A DNA stretch of 64,000 nucleotides, from positions 310,001 to 374,000 of the forward strand of contig QJJF01000003.1 in NCBI GenBank assembly GCA_003202005.1, read 5' to 3'. The DNA is from Williamsia faeni. Lineage in GTDB: Bacteria > Actinomycetota > Actinomycetes > Mycobacteriales > Mycobacteriaceae. Shown piece after piece: positions 17,390-27,938 of this stretch. The notes below the pieces were generated by a model, which worked only from the letters and a program-made list of their open reading frames with translations, had not been told where the DNA came from and searched no databases. Position numbers and translations under genes: made by a program. Positions within the stretch are counted from its first letter, which is position 1. Every line of letters starts with the position of its first letter.

Positions 17390-18862
17390 CTACGCAATTG
17401 TTGCGCGCGCGGCGCGCAGGCGGTCCAGGCTCCGCTGGGCCCCGAGGAGCTCCAGCGACTCGAACAGCGGCGGGCTGATGTGCGACCCCGTCACCGCCAC
17501 CCGAACCGGACCGAACGCCTTGCGCGGTTTGAGTTCGAGCCGCTCCACCAAGGCTTCCTTGAGCGCGCTTTCAATGGCCTCAGTCGTCCACTGAGGCAAT
17601 GCCGACAGCGCTTCGATGGTCGCGTCGAGAACGGGCACCGCATCGGCTCCGAGGTTCTTACGGGCGGCCGCCTCGTCGATGCTGAAATCGTCGTCCGACA
17701 CGTAGAGGAACGCGATGAGTCCCCACGCGTCCCCGAGGACCTGGATGCGGGTCTGGACCAGATCGGCGACAATCGCCCACTGGGCTTCGTCGACCGGTTC
17801 GCTCAGCAGGCCGCCGTGGACGAGGTATCCCCGCAGACGTCCGGCGAAGTCTTCCGGGGTGAGCCGGCGCAGGTGCTCGGCGTTGATCGAGTCCGCTTTC
17901 TTCTGATCGAACCGCGCGGGATTCGAGTTCACCTTTGAGATGTCGAAGGCCGCGATCATCTCGTCGAGCGTGAAGATGTCGTGATCGTCGGCGATGCCCC
18001 ATCCCAGCAGCGCCAGGTAGTTCAGCAGACCTTCGGGGATGAACCCACGGTCGCGGTGGTGGAACAGGCTCGACTGCGGATCGCGCTTCGACAGCTTCTT
18101 GTTGCCCTCCCCCATCACAAACGGGAGATGGCCGAATTTCGGTGTCCCCTTTGCGATTCCGACACGGGCCAGCGCTTCGTAGAGCGCGATCTGACGCGGC
18201 GTCGACGACAGCAGATCTTCACCACGCAGGACGTGGGTGATCTCCATCAACGCGTCGTCGACCGGATTGACCAAGGTGTACAACGGATCTCCGTTGCCAC
18301 GCGTGAGTGCGAAGTCGGGCGTGGTCCCGGCCGGGATGGTGGTGGTGCCACGAACCAGGTCGTCCCACGAGATGTCGCGGTCGGGCATCTTCAGCCGGAC
18401 GACGGCCGAACGACCCTCGTCACGGAAAGCCTGCTTCTGCTCTTCGGTCAGGTTGCGGTCGAAGTTGTCGTAGCCGAGCTTGGGATCGCGGCCGGCCGCC
18501 TTGTGCCGGGCCTCGACCTCGTCAGCGGTCGAGAACGCCTCGTACGCCTCGCCGGCGTCGAGGAGCTTGGCCACCGCATCGAGATGCAACGGCCTGCGCT
18601 GCGACTGGCGATACGGCTCGTGCGGGCCACCGACCTCCGGGCCCTCGTCCCAGTTGAGGCCGAGCCAGCGCAGCGCGTCGAGAATCGCCGCATACGACTC
18701 CTCCGAGTCACGGGCGGCGTCGGTGTCCTCGATCCGGAACACGAATGCGCCACCGTGGTGCCGGGCGTAGGCGTAGTTGAACAACGCAGTACGCACCAAC
18801 CCGACATGTGGCGTGCCGGTCGGAGATGGACAAAAACGGACGCGGACCTGCGATTCACTCAT
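17390..18862 (-). CDS. gltX: Glutamyl-tRNA synthetase (probably non-discriminating)
   Basis: Class I synthetase with the HIGH-type motif [16 protein letters not shown] near residue 12 and the KMSKS-type motif KLSKRDP near residue 250. The C-terminal anticodon-binding cage is complete (490 aa). Since the window also encodes GatCAB and tRNA-Gln, and actinobacteria generally lack GlnRS, it should charge both tRNA-Glu and tRNA-Gln with glutamate. It sits next to those two tRNA genes. The M. tuberculosis equivalent is Rv2992c. Confidence 0.97.
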   Translation of the reverse strand: MSESQVRVRFCPSPTGTPHVGLVRTALFNYAYARHHGGAFVFRIEDTDAARDSEESYAAILDALRWLGLNWDEGPEVGGPHEPYRQSQRRPLHLDAVAKLLDAGEAYEAFSTADEVEARHKAAGRDPKLGYDNFDRNLTEEQKQAFRDEGRSAVVRLKMPDRDISWDDLVRGTTTIPAGTTPDFALTRGNGDPLYTLVNPVDDALMEITHVLRGEDLLSSTPRQIALYEALARVGIAKGTPKFGHLPFVMGEGNKKLSKRDPQSSLFHHRDRGFIPEGLLNYLALLGWGIADDHDIFTLDEMIAAFDISKVNSNPARFDQKKADSINAEHLRRLTPEDFAGRLRGYLVHGGLLSEPVDEAQWAIVADLVQTRIQVLGDAWGLIAFLYVSDDDFSIDEAAARKNLGADAVPVLDATIEALSALPQWTTEAIESALKEALVERLELKPRKAFGPVRVAVTGSHISPPLFESLELLGAQRSLDRLRAARATIA

Positions 18863-18875
18863 GCGGCCAGATTAC

Positions 18876-18906
18876 GCGGGGGTAACAGTGCCGCTGTCAC
18901 CCCCGC
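18876..18906 (-). terminator. Hairpin downstream of the hydrolase gene
   Basis: GCGGGGGT pairs with ACCCCCGC and ACAG with CTGT inside it (18876-18906). It lies 4 nt after the hydrolase stop codon on the minus strand and separates that gene from gltX. There is no T-run. Confidence 0.6.
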
Positions 18907-18910
18907 ACCT

Positions 18911-19741
18911 TCAGGCGCTCTGCTGCGCCAGGAACTCGACCAGGAGGGCATTGACCTCAGCGGGCTGCTCCAGGTAGCCGTAATGGCCGGCCTTGGCGAC
19001 TTCTTCGTACCGCGCACCGGGTATCGCGTCGGCGACCTCGCGAGCCAGATGTGGTGGCAACGAACGATCGTCGGCAAATCCGATCACCAGCGACGGCCGG
19101 GTGATCCCGGCGTATGCCGCCAGACGATCACCTTCACCGTCGTGCAGACCGAGTTGCGCTCGCATACCCGGTGTCATCTTCTGCCCGGAGAACTCGATGA
19201 CATCGAGCCAATCGCGCACCGAGGTGTCGTTGTCGAGTGTGTGACGAGACAGATTGAGGTGGGCGGTGATTGCCGCCTGATAGTGCGGCGGCAACGTGAT
19301 CTTCTGGTCGTAGATCTGCCGTTCTCCCTCGGAGATCCACTTCTGCAGCGGCCCACTACGTCCGTACGTCGCGATCATGACGGCACACCGGACGACATCG
19401 GGCCGGGCCAACGCCAGTTCCTGAGTGACCTTGGCACCGAGCGAGGTTCCGATCACCGCTGCCGGTTCACCACCGAGAAACTCGATCAGCGCGGCGGTGT
19501 CGGCGACCATGTCGGCGATGGTGAAACCCTCGGGACATTCACTCGACGGGGCGATTCCACGATTGTCGAAGGTGACGACGCGATAGCCCGCCTTGACCAG
19601 AGCGGGTTGCTGATGGGCTTTCCAGACTCGGCCCGGGCTGCCGCTGCCCATCACCATCACCACCAGTGGACCAGATCCGGAATCTTCATAGCTGAGCGAA
19701 ATCCCGTTGACCTGAGCTGTTTTCGGCGAAGGACGCACCAC
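18911..19741 (-). CDS. Alpha/beta hydrolase
   Basis: The 276-residue product has the alpha/beta-hydrolase fold: oxyanion strand VVMVMGSGSPGRVW, nucleophile elbow GTSLG near residue 98, an acid residue in the FADDRSLP region and the catalytic histidine in AGHYGYLEQP near residue 255. Substrate is unknown. Its GTG start overlaps the stop of the upstream FAH-family gene by 1 nt (TAGTG), so the two are translationally coupled. This suggests one catabolic pathway, for example opening and then hydrolysing a ring-cleavage product. Confidence 0.85.
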   Translation of the reverse strand: MVRPSPKTAQVNGISLSYEDSGSGPLVVMVMGSGSPGRVWKAHQQPALVKAGYRVVTFDNRGIAPSSECPEGFTIADMVADTAALIEFLGGEPAAVIGTSLGAKVTQELALARPDVVRCAVMIATYGRSGPLQKWISEGERQIYDQKITLPPHYQAAITAHLNLSRHTLDNDTSVRDWLDVIEFSGQKMTPGMRAQLGLHDGEGDRLAAYAGITRPSLVIGFADDRSLPPHLAREVADAIPGARYEEVAKAGHYGYLEQPAEVNALLVEFLAQQSA

Positions 19742-20514
19742 TACCGCCTATCGGCGACCGGATTGGTCAACGTGCCAAGGCCTTCGATGGTGACGCTCAC
19801 GGTGTCGCCGGCGGCCATCGGTCCGATGCCTTCGGGCGTGCCGGTGAGAATCACGTCGCCGGGCAGCAGCGTCATCACGGCGCTGATCCATTCCACGATC
19901 TCGCCGATGTCGTGCAGCATCAGGCTCGTCCGACTGCGCTGCTTCACCTCACCGTTGAGTTCGGTGCGGATCTCGAGATCAGCGGGGTCGAGTTCGGTTT
20001 CGATCCACGGCCCGAGTGGACAGAACGTGTCGTGGCCCTTGCCACGGGTCCACTGTCCGTCGGCCGCCTGCTGATCGCGGGCGGTGACGTCGTTGCCGAT
20101 CGTGTAACCGAGGATGACGCCTTTCGCCGCAGCAGCCTTGACGTCGCGGCAGGGCTGTCCGATCACGACCGCGAGTTCACCCTCGTAGTCCACGCGGTCC
20201 GACGACTTCGGACGCAGGATCGGCACCTGGGGACCGATGATCGACGTGTTCGGCTTGATGAAGATCACCGGATTCTCCGGCGCCTCAGACCCCATCTCTT
20301 GCGCATGAGCGGCGTAGTTCTTGCCGATGCAGATGACCTTGCTGGCCAGGATCGGCGCCAGCAATCTGGTGTCTGCCAGCGGCCAACTACGGCCGGTGAA
20401 GGTGGGTGTCCCAAAGGGATGTTCGGCGATTTCTCGCGCCGTGGCGGCGTTGCCGTCGCCCTCGATACTGACAAAAGCAACCCCGTCAGGGCTGGCAATT
20501 CGACCTAGTCGCAT
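19741..20514 (-). CDS. Fumarylacetoacetate hydrolase (FAH) family protein
   Basis: The 257-residue product carries the FAH-family C-terminal domain: ICIGKNYAAHAQEMG, the metal-binding acidic motif DYEGELAVVIG near residue 120, GNDVTARDQQ near residue 153 and LTGTPEGIGP near residue 235. Members cleave C-C bonds or isomerise/decarboxylate hydroxylated dicarboxylates (HHDD isomerase/OPET decarboxylase type). The M. tuberculosis equivalent is Rv2993c. The start ATG 20514 matches the family N-terminus MRLGRIA; a long in-frame extension upstream crosses the promoter and is rejected. Confidence 0.88.
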   Translation of the reverse strand: MRLGRIASPDGVAFVSIEGDGNAATAREIAEHPFGTPTFTGRSWPLADTRLLAPILASKVICIGKNYAAHAQEMGSEAPENPVIFIKPNTSIIGPQVPILRPKSSDRVDYEGELAVVIGQPCRDVKAAAAKGVILGYTIGNDVTARDQQAADGQWTRGKGHDTFCPLGPWIETELDPADLEIRTELNGEVKQRSRTSLMLHDIGEIVEWISAVMTLLPGDVILTGTPEGIGPMAAGDTVSVTIEGLGTLTNPVADRR

Positions 20515-20586
20515 GGCCGCCACACTATCGCACCCGGCATATCCCAACAGCCGGGAGTCGGCTTGGCACGACTCCACCATTGTTTT

Positions 20587-20592
20587 AGTATA
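20587..20592 (-). promoter_or_regulatory. Putative -10 box of the FAH/hydrolase operon
   Basis: TATACT on the minus strand. The -35 position expected for it falls near 20610-20615, which is the centre of the palindrome at 20597-20627. Confidence 0.45.
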
Positions 20593-20596
20593 TGGG

Positions 20597-20627
20597 CATT
20601 CCGTTTCACATGATGAGACACGGAATG
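20597..20627. promoter_or_regulatory. 31-bp palindromic operator between FAH and MFS genes
   Basis: The arms CATTCCGT (20597-20604) and ACGGAATG (20620-20627) are perfect; over the whole 31 bp, centred on 20612, 13 of 15 symmetric positions pair. It covers the -35 region of the FAH promoter and lies 46 bp before the MFS start. This is the expected geometry of a regulator site controlling both directions. No regulator gene is adjacent. Confidence 0.65.
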
Positions 20628-20672
20628 GAATCACGACACCGGACCCGTTGAAACCACCGAGGAGGTTCAGTA

Positions 20673-21878
20673 ATGCCCACCGAAGCCCGCCGCTGGGCGA
20701 TGCTCGCGGCCTCCCTGTTGTCCGCCATGGCAACCACCTGCGTTGTCAGCGGAGTCGCCTTCCTCATCCCCGAACTGCACCGCTCCGAAGGCATGTCGCT
20801 GACCGAGGCGTCAGCTCTCGCCGCCGCACCGATATTCGGTCTGCTGCTGTCGACCTACGTCTGGGGCATCGCGCTCGACCGGTTCGGCGAACGCCGGATC
20901 CTGCTGCTGTCGCTGACCCTCACCATCGCCGCGATGACGGTGGCGTGCCTGGCCAATATGTGGGATGCACCGACGTCCGTTCTGGGCCTGGCGTTGCTGG
21001 CGGGTGGCGTCACCTCGGCGGCCACCAACGGAGCCGGAGGCCGCATCGTCGTCGGTTGGTTCCCACCTGAGAAACGCGGCACCGCAATGGGTGTCCGGCA
21101 GACCGCACAGCCACTGGGCATCGGCGTCAGCGCGCTGACCATCCCGGTCCTGTCCCACGAATTCGGCGTCGGGGCCGGTCTGGCGGTACCGCTGATCGTG
21201 ACGGTGATCGCCACCGTGGTCGTCCTGGCTGTCGTGGCAGACCCACCGAGGCCGTCAGCCTCGGGTTCCGGGGCACACGCAGCGTCGAATCCCTATCGCG
21301 GAAGCCAGTTCCTGCCGCGTGTGCACGGCGTGAGCATTCTGCTCGCGGTCCCGCAGAGCATGCTCTGGACCTTCGTGCCCGCCTGGCTGATCGTGGAGCA
21401 CAACTGGTCTCCGCTGACCGCAGGCGTGCTGGTGACCGTCAGTCAGATCCTCGGTGCCGCCGGCCGGATCGGCGCCGGCCATTGGTCCGATGTGTGGGGC
21501 TCACGCACCAAACCGATCCGGTTGATCGCGATGGGTGCCACCGCATCGGTGGGTCTGCTGGCCTTCACCGACTGGTGCAACAGCCCCACCGCGGCGGTGG
21601 TCATGGTGATCGCGAGCGTGATCACGGTGGCCGACAACGGATTGGCGTTCACCGCCATCGCCGAGTTCTCCGGACCGGGGTGGAGCGGCCGCACCCTGGC
21701 CGTCCAGAACACCGGGCAGTACCTCTGGATGGCCACGTCCACACCGTTGTTCGGCATGGCGATCGGAGCCTTCGGCTATCCGGCCGCCTTCCTCATCGCC
21801 GCCGCGGCCCCGGCCGCGGCGATCGGACTGGTCCCTCCGGACGAAGAACGCAAGACATTGGTCACCGCACCCACATAA
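20673..21878 (+). CDS. Major facilitator superfamily transporter
   Basis: The 401-residue product has about 12 hydrophobic segments and the MFS loop 2-3 motif GIALDRFGERR near residue 65; a similar element GAGHWSDVWGSR follows the seventh segment. Substrate is unknown. The equivalent gene in M. tuberculosis is Rv2994. ATG 20673 follows GAGGAGG by 8 nt. The shared palindrome suggests that it imports or exports a compound handled by the divergent FAH/hydrolase pair. Confidence 0.88.
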   Translation: MPTEARRWAMLAASLLSAMATTCVVSGVAFLIPELHRSEGMSLTEASALAAAPIFGLLLSTYVWGIALDRFGERRILLLSLTLTIAAMTVACLANMWDAPTSVLGLALLAGGVTSAATNGAGGRIVVGWFPPEKRGTAMGVRQTAQPLGIGVSALTIPVLSHEFGVGAGLAVPLIVTVIATVVVLAVVADPPRPSASGSGAHAASNPYRGSQFLPRVHGVSILLAVPQSMLWTFVPAWLIVEHNWSPLTAGVLVTVSQILGAAGRIGAGHWSDVWGSRTKPIRLIAMGATASVGLLAFTDWCNSPTAAVVMVIASVITVADNGLAFTAIAEFSGPGWSGRTLAVQNTGQYLWMATSTPLFGMAIGAFGYPAAFLIAAAAPAAAIGLVPPDEERKTLVTAPT

Positions 21879-21888
21879 CCCACAACGA

Positions 21889-21956
21889 AATTCGCTCCGC
21901 TTCCCTGCGTGTGCTCCTGTTGCAAAAGGAGCGGCCGCAGGGAAGCGGAGCGAATT
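21889..21956. repeat. Nested palindrome between MFS gene and leuB
   Basis: A perfect 21-bp inverted repeat (21889-21909 with 21936-21956) encloses a second hairpin GCTCCT/AGGAGC (21913-21918 with 21927-21932). It lies between convergent genes, 11 bp after the MFS stop. It probably ends transcription in both directions although it has no T-run. Confidence 0.9.
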
Positions 21957-21968
21957 CTGGGGTAGGCG

Positions 21969-22982
21969 TCAGATCAGGGCGGCCCGGATCCGGGTTCCGA
22001 TCTCTTGTGTGTTGACCGGAAGTTCTCCGCGACTCGCCAGATCCGCGGCAACAGCCTTCGCGACCCGGTCGGCTTCGGTCTCGTGGCCGAGGTGCCGCAG
22101 CAGGAGTTCCACCGACAGGATCGCGGCCGTGGGATCGGCGATCCCCTGACCGGCGATATCCGGTGCACTTCCGTGGACCGGCTCGAACATCGACGGATTG
22201 GTGCCGGTGGCATCGATGTTGCCCGATGCCGCCAGGCCGATTCCACCGCTGACCGCGCCGGCGATGTCGGTGATGATGTCGCCGAACAGGTTGTCGGTGA
22301 CGATGACGTCATACCGACCCGGGTTGGTGACCATATAGATGGTCGCCGCGTCGATGTGGTTGTAATCGACGGTGACCTCGGGGTACTCGACCGCGACCTC
22401 ATCAACCGTGCGCTTCCACATCGAACCGGCAAACGTCAGGACGTTCGTCTTGTGGATCAGCGTCAGGTGCCCCCGACGAGCCTGCGCACGCTTGAAGGCA
22501 TCGCGGACAACACGTTCGATACCGAAGCGCGTGTTGACGCTGACCTCGGTGGCGACCTCGTTGGGGGTGCCGACGCGGATGGCACCACCGTTGCCGGTGT
22601 ACGGGCCTTCCGTGCCTTCACGGACCACCACGAAATCGATGTCCGGGTTACCGGCCAACGGCGAGGTGACGCCGGGGAACAGCTTGCTCGGCCGCAGGTT
22701 CACGTGGTGATCGAGTGCAAAGCGCATCTTCAGCAGCAACCCGCGCTCGAGGATGCCGGGGGTGACCGACGGATCGCCGATCGCACCCAGCAGGATCGCG
22801 TCGTGGCCGCGAATGGCTGCGAGATCGTCGTCGGTCAGCAGCTCACCGGTGCGGTGGTACCGCTGGGCACCGAGATCGAAGTGCGTCGTCTCGACACCCG
22901 GCAGCACCTGTTCCAGGACGGCCAGCGCTTCGCCGACAACCTCGGGACCGATTCCGTCGCCGGGGATTACAGCAAGCTTCAT
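21969..22982 (-). CDS. leuB: 3-isopropylmalate dehydrogenase
   Basis: Oxidises and decarboxylates 3-isopropylmalate in leucine synthesis. The N-terminus [15 protein letters not shown], the catalytic Lys region IHKTNVL near residue 180, and the metal-binding and signature stretch [19 protein letters not shown] near residues 235-253 are intact. Length is 337 aa. Its start overlaps the serA stop by 4 nt (ATGA), so leucine and serine genes are coupled here. Confidence 0.97.
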   Translation of the reverse strand: MKLAVIPGDGIGPEVVGEALAVLEQVLPGVETTHFDLGAQRYHRTGELLTDDDLAAIRGHDAILLGAIGDPSVTPGILERGLLLKMRFALDHHVNLRPSKLFPGVTSPLAGNPDIDFVVVREGTEGPYTGNGGAIRVGTPNEVATEVSVNTRFGIERVVRDAFKRAQARRGHLTLIHKTNVLTFAGSMWKRTVDEVAVEYPEVTVDYNHIDAATIYMVTNPGRYDVIVTDNLFGDIITDIAGAVSGGIGLAASGNIDATGTNPSMFEPVHGSAPDIAGQGIADPTAAILSVELLLRHLGHETEADRVAKAVAADLASRGELPVNTQEIGTRIRAALI

Positions 22983-24574
22983 GACAGATCGACCTGCTTG
23001 ATCAGGGTGGCGTCAACGGCCTCGCCGATGGCCACGAGCACGGCCTCGGGAATCTGCTGACTCACCCGCAGCAGGATGGTCGCGCCGTCGCCCTCGGCGT
23101 CCTGAGACAGTCCGGCAGCCTGGATGTCGATGCCGGCGTTTCCCAGCAGGGTGCCGATCTTACCCAGCGACCCGGGCTGATCTCCATAGGAGACAACAAG
23201 ATTCAGGCCCTCGGCACGCAGGTCGAAGTTGCGGCCGTTGATGTTGACGATCTTCTCGACCTCGGCCGGACCCGACAGGGTGCCGCCGACGTTGAGGACG
23301 GTGCCGTCACCGAAGACCGCGCGCAGGTCCACCAGGTTGCGGTGGTTCGGGCTCTCCGAAGCGGTGGTCACCTCGGAGCTGACACCACGCTCGGCGGCCA
23401 GCGCGGGTGCGTTCACGAAGGTGACCGGATCCTCGATGACCGCGGAGAACAGTCCACGCAGCGCGGACAGTCCGAGGACGTCGACGGTGCGGGCGGCGAT
23501 CTCACCACGGACGTCGACGCTGAGGTTCGCCGGAACCTGACCCGACAGGGCGCCCACGAGGACACCGAGCTTGCGGGTCAGTTCGAGCCACGGCGCGACC
23601 TCGTCGTCGACTGCGCCACCGGTGATGTTCACGGCATCGGGGACGAAGTGGCCGGCCAGTGCCAGACGCACGCTCTTCGCGACGTCGGTACCGGCGCGAT
23701 CCTGGGCTTCCGAGGTCGAGGCACCCAGGTGCGGGGTCACGACAACCTGCGGAAGGTCGAACAGCGGCGAGTCGGTGCACGGCTCGGTGGCGTAGACATC
23801 GAGGCCGGCGCCGAAGACGTGGCCGGACTTGATGGCATCGGCCAGCGCCTGCTCATCGATCAGGCCACCGCGAGCGGCGTTGACGACGATGACGCCCTTC
23901 TTGGTGCGGGCCAGCTGCTCGGCACCGATGAGACCGAGGGTCTCCGGGGTCTTGGGCAGGTGCACCGAGAACATGTCGGCGCGCTCGAGCAGTTCGTCGA
24001 GGGTCACCAGCTCGATACCGAGCTGTGCGGCGCGAGCCGGGGAGACGTAGGGGTCGTACGCGATGATGTGGGTCTCGAAGGCGGCCAGACGCTGCGCGAA
24101 CAGCTGTCCGATCCGGCCGAGGCCGACCACACCGACGGTCTTGCCGAAGATCTCGACGCCGTTGAACTTCGAACGCTTCCACTCGTGCTCACGCAGGGTG
24201 GCGTCGGCGGCCGGGATCTGACGAGCGGCAGACAGCAGCAGGCTGACCGCATGCTCTGCGGCGGTGTGGATATTCGAGGTGGGCGCGTTGACGACCATCA
24301 CACCCCGCCCGGTGGCGGCCGGGACATCGACATTGTCGAGTCCGACGCCGGCGCGGGCGATGATCTTCAGGTTCGGGCCGGCGGCAAGGACCTCGGCATC
24401 GACCTGGGTGGCCGAACGCACGAGAATGGCGTCGGCATCCTTGACTGCCTCGAGCAACTTCGGGCGGTCGGGGCCATCGACCCAGCGCACCTCGACATCT
24501 TCGCCGAGGGCGGCAACCGTGGACTGTGCCAGTTTGTCGGCGATCAAGACGACTGGGCGGCCGGTGGGGCTCAC
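22979..24574 (-). CDS. serA: D-3-phosphoglycerate dehydrogenase, long type with ASB and ACT domains
   Basis: First step of serine synthesis. The 531-residue product has a Rossmann motif GLGRIGQLF near residue 155, catalytic Arg in [10 protein letters not shown], Glu in [11 protein letters not shown] and His in TPHLGAST. An intervening ASB domain (about residues 320-450) and a C-terminal ACT domain (from about 455, [15 protein letters not shown]) follow, which allow feedback by serine. The start is GTG 24574, with AGGAG 9 nt upstream. The equivalent gene is Rv2996c. Confidence 0.97.
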   Translation of the reverse strand: MSPTGRPVVLIADKLAQSTVAALGEDVEVRWVDGPDRPKLLEAVKDADAILVRSATQVDAEVLAAGPNLKIIARAGVGLDNVDVPAATGRGVMVVNAPTSNIHTAAEHAVSLLLSAARQIPAADATLREHEWKRSKFNGVEIFGKTVGVVGLGRIGQLFAQRLAAFETHIIAYDPYVSPARAAQLGIELVTLDELLERADMFSVHLPKTPETLGLIGAEQLARTKKGVIVVNAARGGLIDEQALADAIKSGHVFGAGLDVYATEPCTDSPLFDLPQVVVTPHLGASTSEAQDRAGTDVAKSVRLALAGHFVPDAVNITGGAVDDEVAPWLELTRKLGVLVGALSGQVPANLSVDVRGEIAARTVDVLGLSALRGLFSAVIEDPVTFVNAPALAAERGVSSEVTTASESPNHRNLVDLRAVFGDGTVLNVGGTLSGPAEVEKIVNINGRNFDLRAEGLNLVVSYGDQPGSLGKIGTLLGNAGIDIQAAGLSQDAEGDGATILLRVSQQIPEAVLVAIGEAVDATLIKQVDLS

Positions 24575-24843
24575 AGTGAATTCTCCTGGGGTCGGGTAGC
24601 GCCCGGCGCTTACCGGGAGCCAGCGAAAGTGGCAACTCCAGCGATCAGCTTAGTTGCCGCCCACAGCGATCTGTTCCCGGGTATATCCGAGGAACCCGCG
24701 CGGACCTGCACGAATCGGATCCGTCGGTCCTGTCACCAGGGAAATGCCGCCTGTGAGATCGATTACGACTATCTTCCACTTAGGGCATTCCGGCGTCGGG
24801 GGAGATTCACCGGGTTGCACCATGAACGATGATTGGGGATCAG

Positions 24844-25506
24844 ATGTTGAAGAAATTGCTTGTCGCCTGCGTGGCGCTGGCATCTGCTGCACTGCTGGTC
24901 ACAGGGGGCGGGACGGCGGTCGCGGCTCCGGCGAAAGTGGCCTTGGGCGGCGGCTCGGGAATCCTGATCCTCAATGGCGGCAACAGCGCGTCGGCGTGCA
25001 CGCTGACCACCATCGGCACCGACAACACCGGCACCCTCTACGGCTTGACCGCGGGACACTGCGGTGAAGGCGGACAACGGGTCGCGTCCGAGGAATTCCA
25101 GAATCGCGGTGTCCTGGGCCGGATCACGTTCTCCAACCACAAACTCGACTACGCGATCATCGCGTTCGATTCGTCGAAGGTCGCCGCCACCCGCACGGTC
25201 GGCAACGTGACCATCCGGACCGTGCAGACCACGCCCCCCGCCTTCCCCGACATCGCGTGCAAGGAGGGCCGCACCACCGGGAACACCTGCGGTGTCACCT
25301 GGTTCGCGGACGGTGTCGAGCACATCAGCCAGATTTGTGTCCTCGAAGGCGATTCGGGCAGCCCCGTGGTCGTCGGTGATCGCCTCATCGGCATGGTGAA
25401 CGCCTATTACTACGTCGGCTGTATCGGCCCCGAGACGGGCACCAACATCAAGCCGATCCTCGACGACCTGCCTCTGCGCGGGGTTGTCGGATTCAAGGTG
25501 GCCTGA
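24844..25506 (+). CDS. Secreted chymotrypsin-like serine protease, copy 1
   Basis: The 220-residue product has a Sec signal peptide (MLKKLLVACVALAS..., cleavage likely after AVAA at 28) and a small S1-type domain with the complete triad His72 (TAGHC), Asp102 (KLDYAI) and Ser171 (GDSGSP). Cysteines near His72 and at 139/149 are suited to disulphides. There is no long pro-region. The start is ATG 24844; another ATG 15 nt upstream is less likely. A close paralogue follows directly. M. tuberculosis does not have these genes between serA and ilvC. Confidence 0.88.
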   Translation: MLKKLLVACVALASAALLVTGGGTAVAAPAKVALGGGSGILILNGGNSASACTLTTIGTDNTGTLYGLTAGHCGEGGQRVASEEFQNRGVLGRITFSNHKLDYAIIAFDSSKVAATRTVGNVTIRTVQTTPPAFPDIACKEGRTTGNTCGVTWFADGVEHISQICVLEGDSGSPVVVGDRLIGMVNAYYYVGCIGPETGTNIKPILDDLPLRGVVGFKVA

Positions 25507-25593
25507 CCCGCTCGTATCGCACTCACACCGCGCTGACCTCGGCTACGGTCGAGGCACCTGCGGCCTGTCGGGGTGCCGAGAAACGAGTCATGA

Positions 25594-26286
25594 GTGATCC
25601 GATCACGTATCCGCCTGCACCATTCAACCGTCGGCAAAGGCCTGCTGATCATGGCTGCGGCTGCCATCATGACGCTGACCGGTGTGACATCCGCGGCTTC
25701 GGCGACTACCGGGATGGCCCCGCTCGGCGGCGGCTCCGGCATCGCGATCCTGCAAACCGACGGTTCGGCCGCACTGTGCACCCTCACCACCATCGGTTAC
25801 GACCAGCGCGGTGAACTCATCGGCCTCACCGCCGGCCACTGCGGTGACGCCGGGTCGACAGTCCTGTCCGAGTTGTGGCCGCTACGCGGACCGGTGGGTG
25901 TCATCGATCAGGTCAACCGCGACCTCGACTACGCGCTGATCCGGTTCGACCGTTCCGCGGTGCGACCACTGAGGACGGTCGGCGGAGTCACGATCCGATC
26001 GGTCCAGGTGACTCCCCCGCAATTCCCCGACATCGCGTGCAAGGACGGCCGGACCTCCGGCCATAGCTGCGGGATCGTCTGGATCTCGGGCCACGAGGTG
26101 CACATCACCCAGATGTGCGTCATCGAAGGTGACTCCGGCAGCCCGGTGGTGGTCGGCGACCGCCTCATCGGCATGGTCAACGCCTACTTCGAGATCGCGT
26201 GCCTCGGTCCGGAGAAGGGCACCAACATCGGCCCGGTGATGCAGGATCTCCAGCGCCGGGGCGTCACCGGCTATCGCCTGGCCTGA
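25594..26286 (+). CDS. Secreted chymotrypsin-like serine protease, copy 2
   Basis: The 230-residue product has an N-terminal signal segment (hydrophobic from about residue 16 to 37, cleavage near SAASA) and the triad His82 (TAGHC), Asp112 (DLDYAL) and Ser181 (GDSGSP). Blocks such as FPDIACK, GDSGSPVVVGDRLIGMVNAY and GTNI are shared with copy 1, so the pair arose by tandem duplication; loops between the triad residues differ. The start GTG 25594 is chosen because the ORF has no later start that keeps the full signal peptide. Confidence 0.87.
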   Translation: MIRSRIRLHHSTVGKGLLIMAAAAIMTLTGVTSAASATTGMAPLGGGSGIAILQTDGSAALCTLTTIGYDQRGELIGLTAGHCGDAGSTVLSELWPLRGPVGVIDQVNRDLDYALIRFDRSAVRPLRTVGGVTIRSVQVTPPQFPDIACKDGRTSGHSCGIVWISGHEVHITQMCVIEGDSGSPVVVGDRLIGMVNAYFEIACLGPEKGTNIGPVMQDLQRRGVTGYRLA

Positions 26287-26298
26287 CCCACGCGACAA

Positions 26299-26329
26299 AA
26301 AGGCCCCGGACCAACGGTCCGGGGCCTTT
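26299..26329. terminator. Bidirectional intrinsic terminator between protease 2 and ilvC
   Basis: A perfect 14-bp GC-rich stem (26299-26312 with 26316-26329) with a 3-nt loop, an A-run before it and TTT at its end lies between convergent genes. Confidence 0.92.
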
Positions 26330-26348
26330 CTATGAAGTCGCTTGAGTA

Positions 26349-27395
<1,047 letters not shown>

Positions 27396-27434
27396 TCATT
27401 GGCCAGGGATCAGTTCTGTTTTGCCTTGATTGTG

Positions 27435-27938
27435 TCAGCGAGCCGCGGACATGCTCTTGGGGCCACGGCCCAGGGCGACGATGCCCGATTGGGCGATCTC
27501 CCTGATGCCGTACGGATCGAGCATCTTCAACAGCGCGTCGAGCTTGTCTTGCGTACCCGTCGCCTCGACGGTGATCGAGTCGGGTGAGACGTCGATAACC
27601 TTGGCGCGGAACAGGTTCACCACTTCGATGACCTCTCCGCGGGCGGATGCGTCGGCGCGCACCTTGACCATCAGGAGCTCGCGGGCCACCGAGGTGTCGG
27701 GGTCCTGCTCGACGATCTTGATGACGTTGATCAGCTTGTTGAGCTGCTTCGTCACCTGTTCGAGGGGGAAGTCCTCGACGGAGACCATGATGGTCATCCG
27801 CGAGATGCCCTTGAGTTCGGTGGCACCGACGGCCAGCGACTCGATGTTGAATCCCCGCCGGGAGAACAGTGACGCCACCCGGGCGAGAACGCCGGGACGG
27901 TCTTCGACAAGCACGCTGAGCGTGTGGTGGGTGGTCAC
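27435..27938 (-). CDS. ilvN: Acetolactate synthase small (regulatory) subunit
   Basis: Activates IlvB and gives valine feedback inhibition through its N-terminal ACT domain ([21 protein letters not shown], residues 4-24). The C-terminal ALS_ss domain follows from about residue 85. Length 167 aa is normal. The start overlaps the ilvB stop by 4 nt (GTGA). Confidence 0.97.
   Translation of the reverse strand: MTTHHTLSVLVEDRPGVLARVASLFSRRGFNIESLAVGATELKGISRMTIMVSVEDFPLEQVTKQLNKLINVIKIVEQDPDTSVARELLMVKVRADASARGEVIEVVNLFRAKVIDVSPDSITVEATGTQDKLDALLKMLDPYGIREIAQSGIVALGRGPKSMSAAR

Noticed and set aside
17981-20074. 697-codon open frame on the plus strand
   Set aside because: It is antisense to gltX, the hydrolase and the FAH gene, which all have intact catalytic motifs. 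Long antisense frames are common at this GC content. It has Arg/Gly/Asp-rich composition and no recognisable domain.
23342-24832. 496-codon open frame on the plus strand
   Set aside because: It is a mirror of serA, which is complete with Rossmann, ASB and ACT domains. The antisense product is low-complexity.
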